In this document: piece by piece, positions 27,246 to 35,520 of the stretch
How the letters are laid out: each line of letters opens with the position of its first letter
How positions within the stretch are numbered: the stretch's first letter is position 1
From: Lachnospiraceae bacterium
GTDB lineage: Bacteria; Bacillota; Clostridia; Lachnospirales; Lachnospiraceae
Length of the DNA: 64,000 bases
Direction of reading: 5' to 3'
Assembly: GCA_910575565.1 (NCBI GenBank)
Contig: CAJTFL010000003.1
Coordinates: forward strand, 342,519 to 406,518
Notes under the pieces: model-generated
The model's input: only the letters and a program-made list of their open reading frames with translations
Told to the model about the DNA's origin: nothing
Database searches by the model: none
Translations under genes and position numbers: made by a program

Positions 27246-27299
27246 ATACAAATTATGGATATGGGGGTTTAATGAAACTATACTCAAGGAGGGATGGAA

Positions 27300-27539
27300 A
27301 TGGTGTCCTATAACCGTTTGTGGGAAACCATGCAGGAAAAAAACATTACGCAATACCGCCTGATTAAAAAATACGGCGTCAGCGCTGGACAACTTGGTCG
27401 CCTGAAAAAGAATATGTATGTTTCTACCCATACCATCGAAATGCTGTGTTCAATCCTGTGCTGCCCGGTAGAAGACGTAATGGAAGTATATCCCGAACCC
27501 GAGCTGTTCGTGATCCCTACGGAGCCTAACCACCCATAA
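27300..27539 (+). CDS. XRE/Cro-type HTH regulator (79 aa)
   Basis: A single-domain DNA-binding protein of the HTH_26 class. The helix-turn-helix reads QYRLIKKYGVSAGQLGRLKK at about 17-36, followed by HTIEMLCSILCCPVEDVME, the usual third helix. ATG 27300 has AAGGAGG 7 nt upstream; the in-frame ATG at 27294 is too close to that site. It is a single-gene unit ending in a hairpin terminator, divergent from pyrF. Its target is unknown; the palindrome at 27226-27245 is the nearest candidate. Confidence 0.85.
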   Translation: MVSYNRLWETMQEKNITQYRLIKKYGVSAGQLGRLKKNMYVSTHTIEMLCSILCCPVEDVMEVYPEPELFVIPTEPNHP

Positions 27540-27607
27540 CCTTTATACTTTCCGGCTCCCAGGCGTCTGCCAAATGTATCTGCCTGGTTTACTGCCCACC
27601 AAACAAA

Positions 27608-27642
27608 TGCCGCGCTGAAAAATCACATTTTTCGGCGCGGCA
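27608..27642 (+). terminator. Intrinsic terminator of the XRE gene
   Basis: TGCCGCGCTGAAAAAT pairs with ATTTTTCGGCGCGGCA (one mismatch) around a 3-nt loop, followed by AAATATTTTT. Confidence 0.7.
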
Positions 27643-27664
27643 AATATTTTTCCAATAGTTCAGC

Positions 27665-27870
27665 CAGTGAAAAGCGCATGAAGGAAAATCATGCTCGCAT
27701 GAATTTTCCTTCATCGATTTTCACTGAGGGAGCGCCCGTTTATGAGCAAAAGGTGCTGCGTAAGCAGCGGAAAGCGCCGTAAGGCGCGATTTCCCCTAAA
27801 GGGACGCTGCGCAGTGCGAATGGCACGGGCTGAACGGACGGCAGATTTTTTAATAAAATCTACCGTTCGT
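27665..27870. ncRNA. Chain of strong hairpins between XRE gene and rubrerythrin (candidate structured RNA)
   Basis: A nearly perfect 62-bp palindrome (27665-27726; arms CAGTGAAAA, ATGAAGGAAAAT, GCATG) is followed by two small hairpins with the same GTAA loop: GCTGC-GTAA-GCAGC (27756-27769) and GCGCC-GTAA-GGCGC (27774-27787). A long AT-centred hairpin (27835-27869, arms CGGACGG and CCGTTCG) ends just before the rubrerythrin stop. No convincing gene is present. It could be a structured RNA, a mobile hairpin element or a compound terminator. No known family recognised. Confidence 0.4.
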
Positions 27871-27871
27871 T

Positions 27872-28486
27872 TTAACTGGGGGAACACCCTTTTCCCGCGA
27901 AAGGAGACAGCTCCAGGCGGATAAAATATCCCTTATCGTGGCTGCACACCGGGCACTTCTCCGGAGCCTTCTCTCCCTCGAATACATGGCCGCAGTTTAA
28001 GCAGATCCATCCCGTTTTTACATCGGAGATAAACAGCTTGTTTTCCTTCAAAAGCTTGGCAAACATCCCGAAACGGTCTCCGTGGAATTTCTCAATCTCT
28101 GCAATCAGGTAAAAGGAGTTTGCGATCTTCGAGTAGCCTTCCTCCATGGCCTTATCCCCAAAAGATTTGTAAATAGGATCATGCTCTTCATACTCATTAT
28201 GCTGTGCTTTTTCTAAAAGCTGAATAATATCATCGGAAAGATCTACAGGGTAGCCTCCGTCTATGTGAATAGTCTCTCCGGCCATCTCCTTTAAGTGGTT
28301 GTAAAAAACCTCGGCGTGCTCTTTTTCCTGATCCGCCGTATAGCAGAATACCGCCTCAATTACTTGAAGCTTCTGCTCCTTTGCCTTCTCTGCCGCAAAG
28401 GTATACCGGTTCCTGGCCTGGCTCTCCCCGGCAAATGCACGCATTAGATTGTCTTTCGTCTCGCTGGTTTTAAAATCAACTGCCAT
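27872..28486 (-). CDS. rbr: Rubrerythrin
   Basis: A cytoplasmic peroxide-reducing diiron protein of anaerobes: it reduces H2O2 with electrons from NADH via rubredoxin partners. It has 204 residues from ATG 28486 behind AAAGGAG. The ferritin-like domain has AFAGESQARNRYTFAA and QEKEHAEVF, then AEIEKFHGDRF, giving the Glu/His diiron ligands. The C-terminal rubredoxin-like knuckles are WICLNCGHVFEG and PEKCPVCSHDKGYF (four Cys). The usual end is near LELSPF; eight extra residues (AGKGCSPS) read into the neighbouring hairpin DNA, suggesting the original stop was replaced. Confidence 0.95.
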   Translation of the reverse strand: MAVDFKTSETKDNLMRAFAGESQARNRYTFAAEKAKEQKLQVIEAVFCYTADQEKEHAEVFYNHLKEMAGETIHIDGGYPVDLSDDIIQLLEKAQHNEYEEHDPIYKSFGDKAMEEGYSKIANSFYLIAEIEKFHGDRFGMFAKLLKENKLFISDVKTGWICLNCGHVFEGEKAPEKCPVCSHDKGYFIRLELSPFAGKGCSPS

Positions 28487-28638
28487 GGGCTTAATGCTCC
28501 TTTCGGATGGTGGATTTTCGGATAAGTGTATCCTCTTTATTGGTATTATGGCGGAAAAATGGGATTTTATTCATGTGAGGTTGCATTGCTGGGGTGAATT
28601 TTAGGTGGTGTTAGGCGGAGGGCTTGTTACTTTGTCAG

Positions 28639-28716
28639 CTTGCTAAGTACCGCCGTTTTATACGGTTTTCTTTGCGTACACCCATCCCAAACCACTAGAT
28701 TTTGGCAAGCTTTTTG
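28639..28716 (+). repeat. Dispersed repeat P1 (copy B)
   Basis: Matches 7353-7420 in inverted orientation. Shared core is CCGCCGTTTTATACGGTTTT with GCTAAGT on one side and CTAG/TTTTTGGC-type ends on the other, about 80% identity. It lies upstream of the rubrerythrin gene. Confidence 0.7.
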
Positions 28717-28774
28717 TTGAGTTTTTTAGAATTTTTAATGGATTTTTAGGTTGGGTTTTTTTAATTTTTTAAGG

Positions 28775-28867
28775 AAAATTAATGCTTTGTCAACCTGGAT
28801 AGCTGGTAAGGCGAATTTTGATGCTGGGTTGTTTCGGGCGGGATTGGGGGTGGATGAAGTTAGCTGC
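28775..28867 (+). repeat. Dispersed repeat P2 (copy B), at the boundary of the mobA gene
   Basis: Matches the minus strand of 7555-7646 at about 85% identity and stops abruptly at 28867. The mobA frame runs into it, so the last 26 or so codons of mobA (from about WIYAANF to the TGA) are repeat sequence. This marks one end of the mobilizable element. Confidence 0.75.
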
Positions 28868-30312
28868 ATAGATCCAGGTCTGCTCCTGCTGGTGTATGGC
28901 GGTATCGGCGTTGCGCTTCACCTGTTGGAGTTTCCGCAAATCGTCCCGGATGGGCTTGTATTGCTCATACTCGGCTGTGTACTCCTGGTGAAGCCTCGCC
29001 TGCTCCTGTTCCCACGCATGGGCGGGGATTTTACCAGCAGGGGAACGGTGCTTGTCCAGCTTCCGGCGGGCCATGTGGAACGTCCTTAACTCGCCCTCAT
29101 GCTCTCTCTCGAAGTTTTCCTGCTTGCCCTTCCACTTGATACCCTTCCACTCGTCATAGATGGGCTTGGTGTCCCGGTAAAGGTCAACAAGGCGAAGCAG
29201 TTCCTTCAATTCATTCAAACGTTCATGCTTGGCTTTCATGGACGTGTTGATGGCCTCCGCCCGCTCACCCTGGACGGCAATGTGGGCCTCTAAATCTTCC
29301 AGAGTGACGATGCCTTTCTCGGTCAGAAAATTGACGGCTGCGGCAAAGTCTTTGAGGTTCCCAATCTTGGCGTTGCGGCTCCATGCTCCGGCGTTCCGGC
29401 CCTCATAATAGTCCGTCAGCAGGGCAGCAAGGGTCGGGGCCTGGGGCTGGCTCAACTCATCCTTTACGGCCTTTATCCAGTCTGTCAGGCCAGCGATTTT
29501 CTTCCGAATATCCCGTAGGATGTTGTTGGCCTTTCTTATCCAGCGGTTCAAATCGCCTTTGTCGGTGGGGATGCCTTTGGCCTCCATCTGGCGGACGGCT
29601 ACGCCCTCATGGACGGTAGGCAGCAGGTCAAGGTCCTGCCGCTCATAGGAGCAGTGGTCAATGCGGCACGTCAGCCCCTTTTCCTCAAACTTGGCGTTCA
29701 CCATAGCGGCCCACGCCTCCCGCCAATTCTCCAGCGTTTCCGGGCTTCCCCAGTCGGTAGTGGGAACAGCGTCAAAGAGGGGCTTGCCGTCCTCGCCCAT
29801 AATGCGGTTCCCGTCCTCGTCCAGGCGGTAGACACGTTTCTGCTTAAAGCCCCATTTGCCGCTTTCCTCAATAGGCCGGATAGGGCAGAGGACGCGAAAG
29901 TGGGGATTTGGAATACCGCCGTCCTCCTTGTCTGGCTGGTGGATGGCAAAGTCGGCAACCATACCCCGGCCCACAAGCTGCTCCGATACAAATTGCCTCG
30001 CAAAAGCGATGTTTTCCTCCAAAGAAAATTTGTTCTGCAAGGCAATGTCAAAGCTGTATGCAAGCTGGGCTTTCTTGCCGCGCTCGGCCTTCTCCACGGC
30101 GTTCCAGAGGGTGGCGCGGTCACGATACTCGGCGGGGGCTGGGGCGGCAGGAGAATGTTTGTGCAGACCACACCGCCCTTGTGGGTGTAGTCGCTGACCT
30201 CGCCGTAATACTCGCTATACAATTTCTCTCCGGCTCGGTAGGCGGCAGACGTGACAACGGACTGTCCCGCGCTCCGCTTGACCTGGGTGACGTGGAGATG
30301 GAACAGTGCCAA
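28790..30312 (-). pseudogene. mobA: MobA/MobL-type relaxase, frameshifted and 3'-fused to repeat DNA
   Basis: A MOBQ-family relaxase that would nick oriT and pilot DNA transfer. It starts at TTG 30312 (GGAGGGCGG upstream), directly after the DUF3847 stop. The N-terminal part MALFHLHVTQVKRSAGQSVV and SAAYRAGEKLYSEYYGEVSD are typical. The frame then breaks: after NILLPPQ, one base is missing in a run of five C (minus strand; 30134-30138), and the rest continues in another frame as VEKAERGKKAQLAYSFDIAL and later HFRVLCPIRP. The C-terminal part is coiled coil. The last 26 or so residues come from repeat P2. As read, no full-length protein is made without frameshifting. A sequencing error in the C-run is possible. 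Confidence 0.85.
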
Positions 30313-30606
30313 TTATCCGCCCTCCTGCTGGTGGTTGGCTTGGCTCACCAGGGCGGCAACTTCCGGCAGGGAAAAGACCTTTTCCATCAAAAGAAAAAAG
30401 GCCCTCTCGCTCATGCCGCGCACCTCCGGGGCGATGCTCTCCACCGCTCCGCCACGGGTGATAAGGCGGTGGTTCCGCTTCTTCCTCTCGCCCTGGGTGT
30501 AGTAACGGATGCGGTTCTCATACCGCTGGCTCCGGTGCTGGTACTGCTCCAGCTTGGCGGTGGCCTCGACATACTCCTTTTCCAATTCCTCGCGTGATTT
30601 GTCCAT
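30313..30606 (-). CDS. DUF3847-type accessory protein of mobilizable elements
   Basis: A 97-residue charged, helical protein from ATG 30606 behind AAGGAGG. It begins MDKSREELEKEYVEATAKLE and has a basic middle (RYENRIRYYTQGERKKRNHR) then LITRGGAVESIAPEV. I recognise it as the small protein (DUF3847) that regularly precedes MobA in Firmicutes elements; the role is unknown, perhaps in the relaxosome. Its stop abuts the relaxase start, so they are coupled. The frame extends upstream to 30831 through the oriT but has no ribosome site there. Confidence 0.8.
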   Translation of the reverse strand: MDKSREELEKEYVEATAKLEQYQHRSQRYENRIRYYTQGERKKRNHRLITRGGAVESIAPEVRGMSERAFFLLMEKVFSLPEVAALVSQANHQQEGG

Positions 30607-30812
30607 CGTGTTTGACCTCCTTCTTGGCAAAATAAAAGACCGTCTACCTGCTGTGTCGGGTAAACGGTCAAGGGTGACAGTATTCGGTTTTAGCCTCGCT
30701 GGAAAGGTGCAGACGCGAGGCGGCGCAAGGGGTACAGCCCCTTGTATGGAGCGTAGCGACGCAAACGGCCCGGACTTTCGGAAGTCCGGGCCGTAGCCTC
30801 GCAGAGCGCACG

Positions 30813-30872
30813 ATACATGGTCGCAGACCATGTATAGAAGTGCGCCCTATCCAAGAACTCGGATAGGGCGCA
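30813..30872 (+). other. oriT: oriT of the MOBQ element, with nic core
   Basis: ATACATGGTC-GCA-GACCATGTAT (30813-30835) is a perfect 10-bp inverted repeat. It is followed 3 nt later by AAGTGCGCCCT (30838-30848), the RSF1010/pIP501-type nic core, where cleavage is expected after GTGCG. Directly after it, TGCGCCCTATCC and GGATAGGGCGCA (30841-30872) form a 12-bp hairpin. Position upstream of DUF3847-mobA is the standard place. Confidence 0.85.
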
Positions 30873-31149
30873 TTATCCGAGATTTCCAATTATCCGAAGT
30901 AACTCTCAAAGCTGCCGATATGAAAGGCTTTCAAAGAAATTACCTCGGATAATTATTTATGAAAAGAGCAACTGCCATTTCAAAAATTATCAGAGGCAAA
31001 GGTGTGATTTACCCAATTATCTCGGATAAGTACAAATCACCCACAATTGAAAGCGGGGTTAATTATCCGAGATAATCGTTTTCAAATGCTGTATTCATCG
31101 GATTTAATCAATTTACCTCGGATAAGTTTTTATCTCGGATAATGCGCCC
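30858..31149. repeat. CTCGGATAA iteron field bounded by a 16-bp inverted repeat
   Basis: The 9-mer CTCGGATAA or its complement occurs at 30873-30881, 30944-30952, 31021-31029, 31063-31071, 31117-31125 and 31134-31142, with one-mismatch copies at 30858-30865 and 30890-30898. GGGCGCATTATCCGAG (30866-30881) and CTCGGATAATGCGCCC (31134-31149) are exact inverted copies enclosing the field. It lies between the oriT and the GNAT gene. No gene is present. It could bind a replication or regulatory protein. Confidence 0.75.
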
Positions 31150-31190
31150 TTTGTTCCAAAGGGATTTTTAACTCCCCGATTAACTGGAAT

Positions 31191-31637
31191 TTATCTTTCT
31201 AACTTAACAAGATATTCGGTGGTATCTTCTTCAAACTTTTTCTGACCTGTCAAATGAAAGCCATGCCTTTGGTAAAAGGAAATTGCTCTAATATTTTTTT
31301 CTAATGCCCATAAATTACTTGCATGGAGTTCTTTAATTGCAAATTCAATTAGTTCATTGCCAATTCCCTCACTTTGAAAAGACGTATCTACATATAATTT
31401 ACAAATTTCTGTTCCGTCCATTTGAATAAAGCCCCTTATCAATCCATTATCAAATACATATATGTTTTTGATAATTTCATCTTTTTTGAAGTAATTATCT
31501 ACTAATGAAACAACCTGCAACTCCCCAAAAGAAAAACTTTCATCTTTGAATATAGGGAAAAAATTTATCCTATTATTGAATACATATATTTCAGCTACTC
31601 TTGATAAATCATCTATTATTGCTTTTCTGATATACAT
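31191..31637 (-). CDS. GNAT-family N-acetyltransferase (cargo gene)
   Basis: A 148-residue acetyltransferase of the GNAT fold. The acetyl-CoA loop is visible as VDTSFQSEGIGNELIEFAIK (the usual Q/RxxGxG/A pattern as QSEGIG), preceded by the beta-4 strand GTEICKLYV and followed by the NIRAISFYQRHGF segment typical of RimI-like members. It starts at ATG 31637 behind AAAGGAGATATAAG. Its AT content is much higher than the mobA and recombinase genes on either side, so it is probably a separately acquired cargo gene. Small-molecule or protein substrate unknown. Confidence 0.85.
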   Translation of the reverse strand: MYIRKAIIDDLSRVAEIYVFNNRINFFPIFKDESFSFGELQVVSLVDNYFKKDEIIKNIYVFDNGLIRGFIQMDGTEICKLYVDTSFQSEGIGNELIEFAIKELHASNLWALEKNIRAISFYQRHGFHLTGQKKFEEDTTEYLVKLER

Positions 31638-31709
31638 CTTATATCTCCTTTACAAATTCGATTTGTCGAGTTGTGTCCATGACGAGTATAGCACAACAGC
31701 GCAACCAAA

Positions 31710-33323
31710 TCAACCAGCCGGAGAGGAAACTTTCTCGGCCTCCCTTGTAGTCCGCTGTGCCTCCCTCACCCGGCGCATACGCAGCTTGTTTTGCTCCCGT
31801 TCCCGGTTCCTCGCCGCCAACGCCTTTTGCACTTTTGCTTCTTCCTCAGCGGTCAGAATAACCTCCGGTTTGGGCGGAACGAAACAGCCGATGAAGTTGA
31901 AATATATATCAACCTTCTGCCGCCTGTCCCCGGCGGATTTGTCCGCCTCATGGACAACGATTTTCTCGATAAACTCGTTGAGCATGGGCGTGGTCAGCTC
32001 GTCAAAGCTGGTGTACCTCCGAACAAGAGAAACAAACCTCTGAGCCCTCATGCCGTCCTCGGCTTGGGCGGTGATGCCCTCTTTCAGTTCCGCCGTCTCC
32101 TGCTCCAATGCGCTCTGTTCGGTGTCGTACTCTGCCAACAGGCGGTTGAAATCAATCCGCTTCTCCACCTGGCGAAGCCGCTTCTTCTGCTCCCTGGCGG
32201 TCTGCTCCTGCCCCGCGCTGGCGGCGTCCCGCACGATGCGGATAAACTCTTTCTCGTCATCCCGGACATAGACGCTCACCTCGCGGATCGCCGTTAGCAC
32301 CAGCTTCTCAACGGTGGAAGTGTTGATAAAGTGCATGGTACAGTCACGGGTCAAATGGCGGTAGCCGCCGCAGATATAGGCGTTGTCAGCGTCAAAGACT
32401 TTTTTCTTGGTGGGGGACGGCTGGCGGTGGGTCATCTTGCACCCGCAGTCGGAACAGTAGAGCAATCCAGTCAGCGGATTGGAAGGGCGGTCTGGATAGC
32501 TGGGCTTGCGAATAGTCCGCTTCAGACGGTGGGCAAGCTGCCATGTTTCCTCGTCCACAATGGCCTCATGGGTATCCCGGAAAATCATCAATTCCTCCGG
32601 CTTGGCCTTGCGCCGTTTCTTGGTCTTGTAGTTCTCGCAGATGGTCTTGCCCAACACGGTATGCCCCATGTACTCCTGCTTTTCCAGAATGTAGGAAACC
32701 GCCGTACTTGACCAGAGGCAGGGGTCATAGTAGCCGTGGCTGTGGTGGTTCTCCGGGTAGTGCTGCTGTGCATAGGCGGCGGGTATCAGTATCTTGTCCT
32801 CGGTCAGTGTCCGGGCGATGGCCTGAACGCCTTTCCCCTCAATCACCATCTGGAAGATGCGGCGCACAACGGCGGCGGCCTCCTCGTCCACAATCAAGTG
32901 CTGCTTGTCCTCCGGGTCGCGGCGGTAGCCATAGGGAACGCTCCCCGAACACCGAAGCCCCTTCTCCATGCGTGACTTGAAAATAGCCTGTATCTTCCGG
33001 CTGGAGTCACGGGCGTAAAATTCGTTCATGATGTTCAAAAATGGGGTGAAGGCGTTATCTCCCTGCTTGTCGCTGTCGATACCGTTGTTGACGGCGATAA
33101 ACCGGATGCCCTTATCTCTGAACATGACATCGGTGTAGAAGCCAACCTTGAGATAGTCACATCCGAAGCGGTTCATGTCCTTGACGATGATGGTGGACAC
33201 GTTCCCGGCCTCTACCTCGGCAATCATGGCCTTGAAGCCGTCCCGGTCAAAGGTCGTGCCGCTCACTCCATCGTCTATGTAAACGCTGTCTTTGATACAA
33301 TTTGATTTTTCCTTAAACTCCAT
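31710..33323 (-). pseudogene. Large serine recombinase (TnpX-like), N-terminus lost
   Basis: 537 residues of a Tn4451 TnpX-type large serine recombinase. It has the resolvase-domain middle (IDDGVSGTTFDRDGFKAMI, IIVKDMNRFGCDYLKVGFYT), the recombinase domain (SGSVPYGYRRDPEDK), the zinc ribbon (LYCSDCGCKM and a later CGGYRHLTRDC) and the coiled-coil C-terminus with DUF4368 (FIEKIVVHEADK). Missing are the roughly 40 N-terminal residues with the catalytic Ser (the LYxRLSxDD stretch). The first codons MEFKEKSN match no recombinase start and coincide with the TTTGATTTTT iteron array. No ribosome site precedes ATG 33323. It is most likely non-functional. Confidence 0.85.
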
Positions 33324-33432
33324 GATTTTTTACCGATACCTTTTGATTTTTTGTACACTTTTTGATTTTTCCCGATACCTTTTGATTTTTCCTATACTTT
33401 TTGATTTTGCCCCGTAGGAAAATCAAAAGGTT
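33301..33432. repeat. About 20-bp-spaced TTTGATTTTT iterons
   Basis: TTTGATTTTT occurs at 33301, 33342, 33361, 33381 and (ending G) 33400, with a degenerate copy near 33321, so the spacing is 19-21 bp throughout. CCGATACC and CTATAC fill the spacers. An inverted AAAATCAAAAGG copy follows at 33419-33430. Helically phased direct repeats of this kind are typical of replication-initiator or repressor binding sites. Confidence 0.7.
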
Positions 33433-33524
33433 TGGAAATGTCATAGATTTATCAGTATCTTCATGGTATAATTATTTAAAAATGTTTGATAACTCCCTAA
33501 CTATTTACAAAAAGGAGGCGTATT

Positions 33525-34224
33525 ATGTTCATTATATTTCAAATATTAATAGCTTTATTTCCAATTATTCCATTAGTTTATATTGCAATAAGGGCTTATC
33601 AATTTGATATTACACTAAATAAAAGAAGAAATATAAGAGAAAAACAAATATCTTTTAATAAAATACAAGATTTTTTTCCAAAAGCACTAAAACAAAAATT
33701 AGAAAATGATCATACCATTATAAAAAGATTTGCTAATGAAATAATACATTCCTATCAAAAATTGTTTTTTTTCATTATGCATATATATTATATTTTGGAT
33801 AATTTATTTTGCCATTTTAATCACAAGAATAGTTTTAGTTTTTAACAATTATTATAAATTTTTAGAACCTCGAAAATATGGTTGTGTTATCGGTTCAATT
33901 TTAATGAGTATTTTGATATTATATTGGTTTTTATTAACACCAATTTTTGAATTTTTTCATTGGTATAAATTTGCTAATTTAGGATATCATGTATGGGCTT
34001 TTCTACAATACGCTACAAAAAAAATCGAAACACTGTTTATACTTATCGCAAAATATTTATGCGAGATTGTTTTTTCATTCTTTCCACTGTTAGCATATAT
34101 TAATACTTTAAAATTATTGTTTATACTTATTGAAGTCAAAATAACATTTTGGATTGCACTATCATTGTTAATGTTATATCAATATATGGTATTAAACCTG
34201 CTAACAAAAGTCAAGACTTTTTAG
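33525..34224 (+). pseudogene. AT-rich multi-pass membrane protein gene split by a T-run frameshift
   Basis: A very AT-rich gene with a textbook AAGGAGG 6 nt before ATG 33525. The first frame (106 residues: MFIIFQILIALFPIIPLVYI, a charged middle RRNIREKQISFNKIQDFFPK, then a start of a helix) ends at 33845. The second frame is open well before its first ATG at 33904, and joins it exactly if the T8 run at 33765-33772 were one base shorter; the joined product (about 232 residues) then continues FSLCIYIIFWIIYFAI and further helices to 34224. So this is one membrane protein with 5-6 helices broken by a +1 insertion. No family recognised. Slippage in the T-run could restore it. Confidence 0.65.
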
Positions 34225-34317
34225 CAGGTTTTTAAATAAATTTTTGGTATGAATTTTTCCCACGACAATTAGACCGGTGGAAAATCCGGTCTGCCGTATC
34301 CTCTGTTTTAGTTCTTT

Positions 34318-35520
34318 TTACTTCTGGTATACTTCCATCACACGCGCATAATAAATCCTAAGGAATTTATTTAATCCCGCTATTTTTGCTGCACGTTTTG
34401 ACTTTCCTTCTTTTTCTTTCTTCAAAATAAATTTATATACTGCCGCATCTTCTGGTTCTTTATGGGTTTTTAGGCATCTCATCACTTCATATCCGATCTT
34501 ACGCAGACTGGAAGATCCTCTCTTAGATATTTTTCTCTCTGTTCCAATGAACTGCCCTGATTGATATGGCGGCGCGTCGATTCCTGCGTGGGCTATCAAA
34601 GCTTTTCCACTATGGAATCTCCTTACATCCCCAATCTCTGCGATCAATTTAGGCGCAAGGACATTTCCAACACCTCCCATTGCCCTGACAACCGGATATT
34701 CCGGCAGACTCTTGGCTAATGCCTGCATCTGTGTTAGAATAGTCATTAGAGTGTTATCGACTTCTCGTAACACCCGCACTGCCTCCTGTACCAGCATTTT
34801 GGTCGATGGGGTATCGGAGGATACTGTGGGGATGCCTTCTTTTGCCAACGCATAAATCTTGACGGCTTTATCCTGGCTCTGGTGGTATCCCTTCTCTTTT
34901 GCCCATTTTAGATAGCTCTCTATAAACTGTTCCTCCGATTTCTTCGTGATATTGTCATAATGCCAGTATTCTTCCGCAAAATCCCCCAGCTTATCTTTCC
35001 CATTTGTTTCATTCCAGCCTTTCAGCAGCGTTTTGATCCCAGGCATCGTATAGTCCAAAAGATGGGTCAGTTCCAACACGCTTTCCACACGCATCCGCAT
35101 ATAATGGCGGTACTGCCGTCCTAAAAGCTTCAGCTCTGCGTAGATGCCTTCTTCCGCTTCATATTCTCTCAGCCGATACCAATGGTCAATCCCATAGTTA
35201 GAGATCGTAACAGCATCCTGCTTATCTGTTTTCACACGCCTCAGTCCCTGGCAACGGTATTCCTTCATTTCAAATGGATTGACCACTGCCACAAACAGCC
35301 CTTTTTCTTTCAGATAGCATAATACAGGCAGATGGTAGATCCCGGTGGCTTCCATAACTACACGAACATCATCATTCAAACGCAGCAGCATAGAAGTCAA
35401 TTCGGATAATTCTTTCTCTGTATGACAGACTTCAAAAGGCCTGCTCACGATTTCACCATACGGCTTCAAGATACATATGGTACTTTTTTCTTTTGACACA
35501 TCAATTCCTACACTTATCAT
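34318..35520 (-). CDS. IS110-family transposase (DEDD plus Tnp_20)
   Basis: A 400-residue bridge-RNA-type recombinase. ATG 35520 has GGAGG upstream. The N-terminal RuvC-like DEDD domain shows GIDVSKEKSTICIL (first Asp), VVMEATGIYHLP (Glu) and RRVKTDKQDAVTI (Asp pair). The C-terminal transposase_20 domain has GGVGNVLAPKLIAEIGDVRR, AHAGIDAPPYQSGQF and the Ser-bearing SKRGSSSLRKIGYEV. It looks intact. It lies between the decayed membrane gene and recombinase fragments. Confidence 0.93.
   Translation of the reverse strand: MISVGIDVSKEKSTICILKPYGEIVSRPFEVCHTEKELSELTSMLLRLNDDVRVVMEATGIYHLPVLCYLKEKGLFVAVVNPFEMKEYRCQGLRRVKTDKQDAVTISNYGIDHWYRLREYEAEEGIYAELKLLGRQYRHYMRMRVESVLELTHLLDYTMPGIKTLLKGWNETNGKDKLGDFAEEYWHYDNITKKSEEQFIESYLKWAKEKGYHQSQDKAVKIYALAKEGIPTVSSDTPSTKMLVQEAVRVLREVDNTLMTILTQMQALAKSLPEYPVVRAMGGVGNVLAPKLIAEIGDVRRFHSGKALIAHAGIDAPPYQSGQFIGTERKISKRGSSSLRKIGYEVMRCLKTHKEPEDAAVYKFILKKEKEGKSKRAAKIAGLNKFLRIYYARVMEVYQK

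Larger units (their letters stand above)
26919..27299. other. Divergent regulatory region, pyrF operon and XRE gene
   Basis: Contains a TATAAT for the pyr transcript (minus, 27034-27039) giving a leader of about 110 nt, with no good -35. An AT-rich stretch (27180-27260) with a palindrome near the XRE gene follows. I looked for a PyrR-type attenuator terminator before pyrF and did not see a clear one. Confidence 0.4.

Noticed and set aside
16446..27300. Purine riboswitch or PurR-box before the purine genes
   Set aside because: No convincing aptamer or box could be read upstream of purE or the membrane-protein genes.
27060..27431. 123-codon minus-strand frame across the XRE gene start
   Set aside because: Overlaps the XRE gene and its palindrome and lacks a ribosome site.
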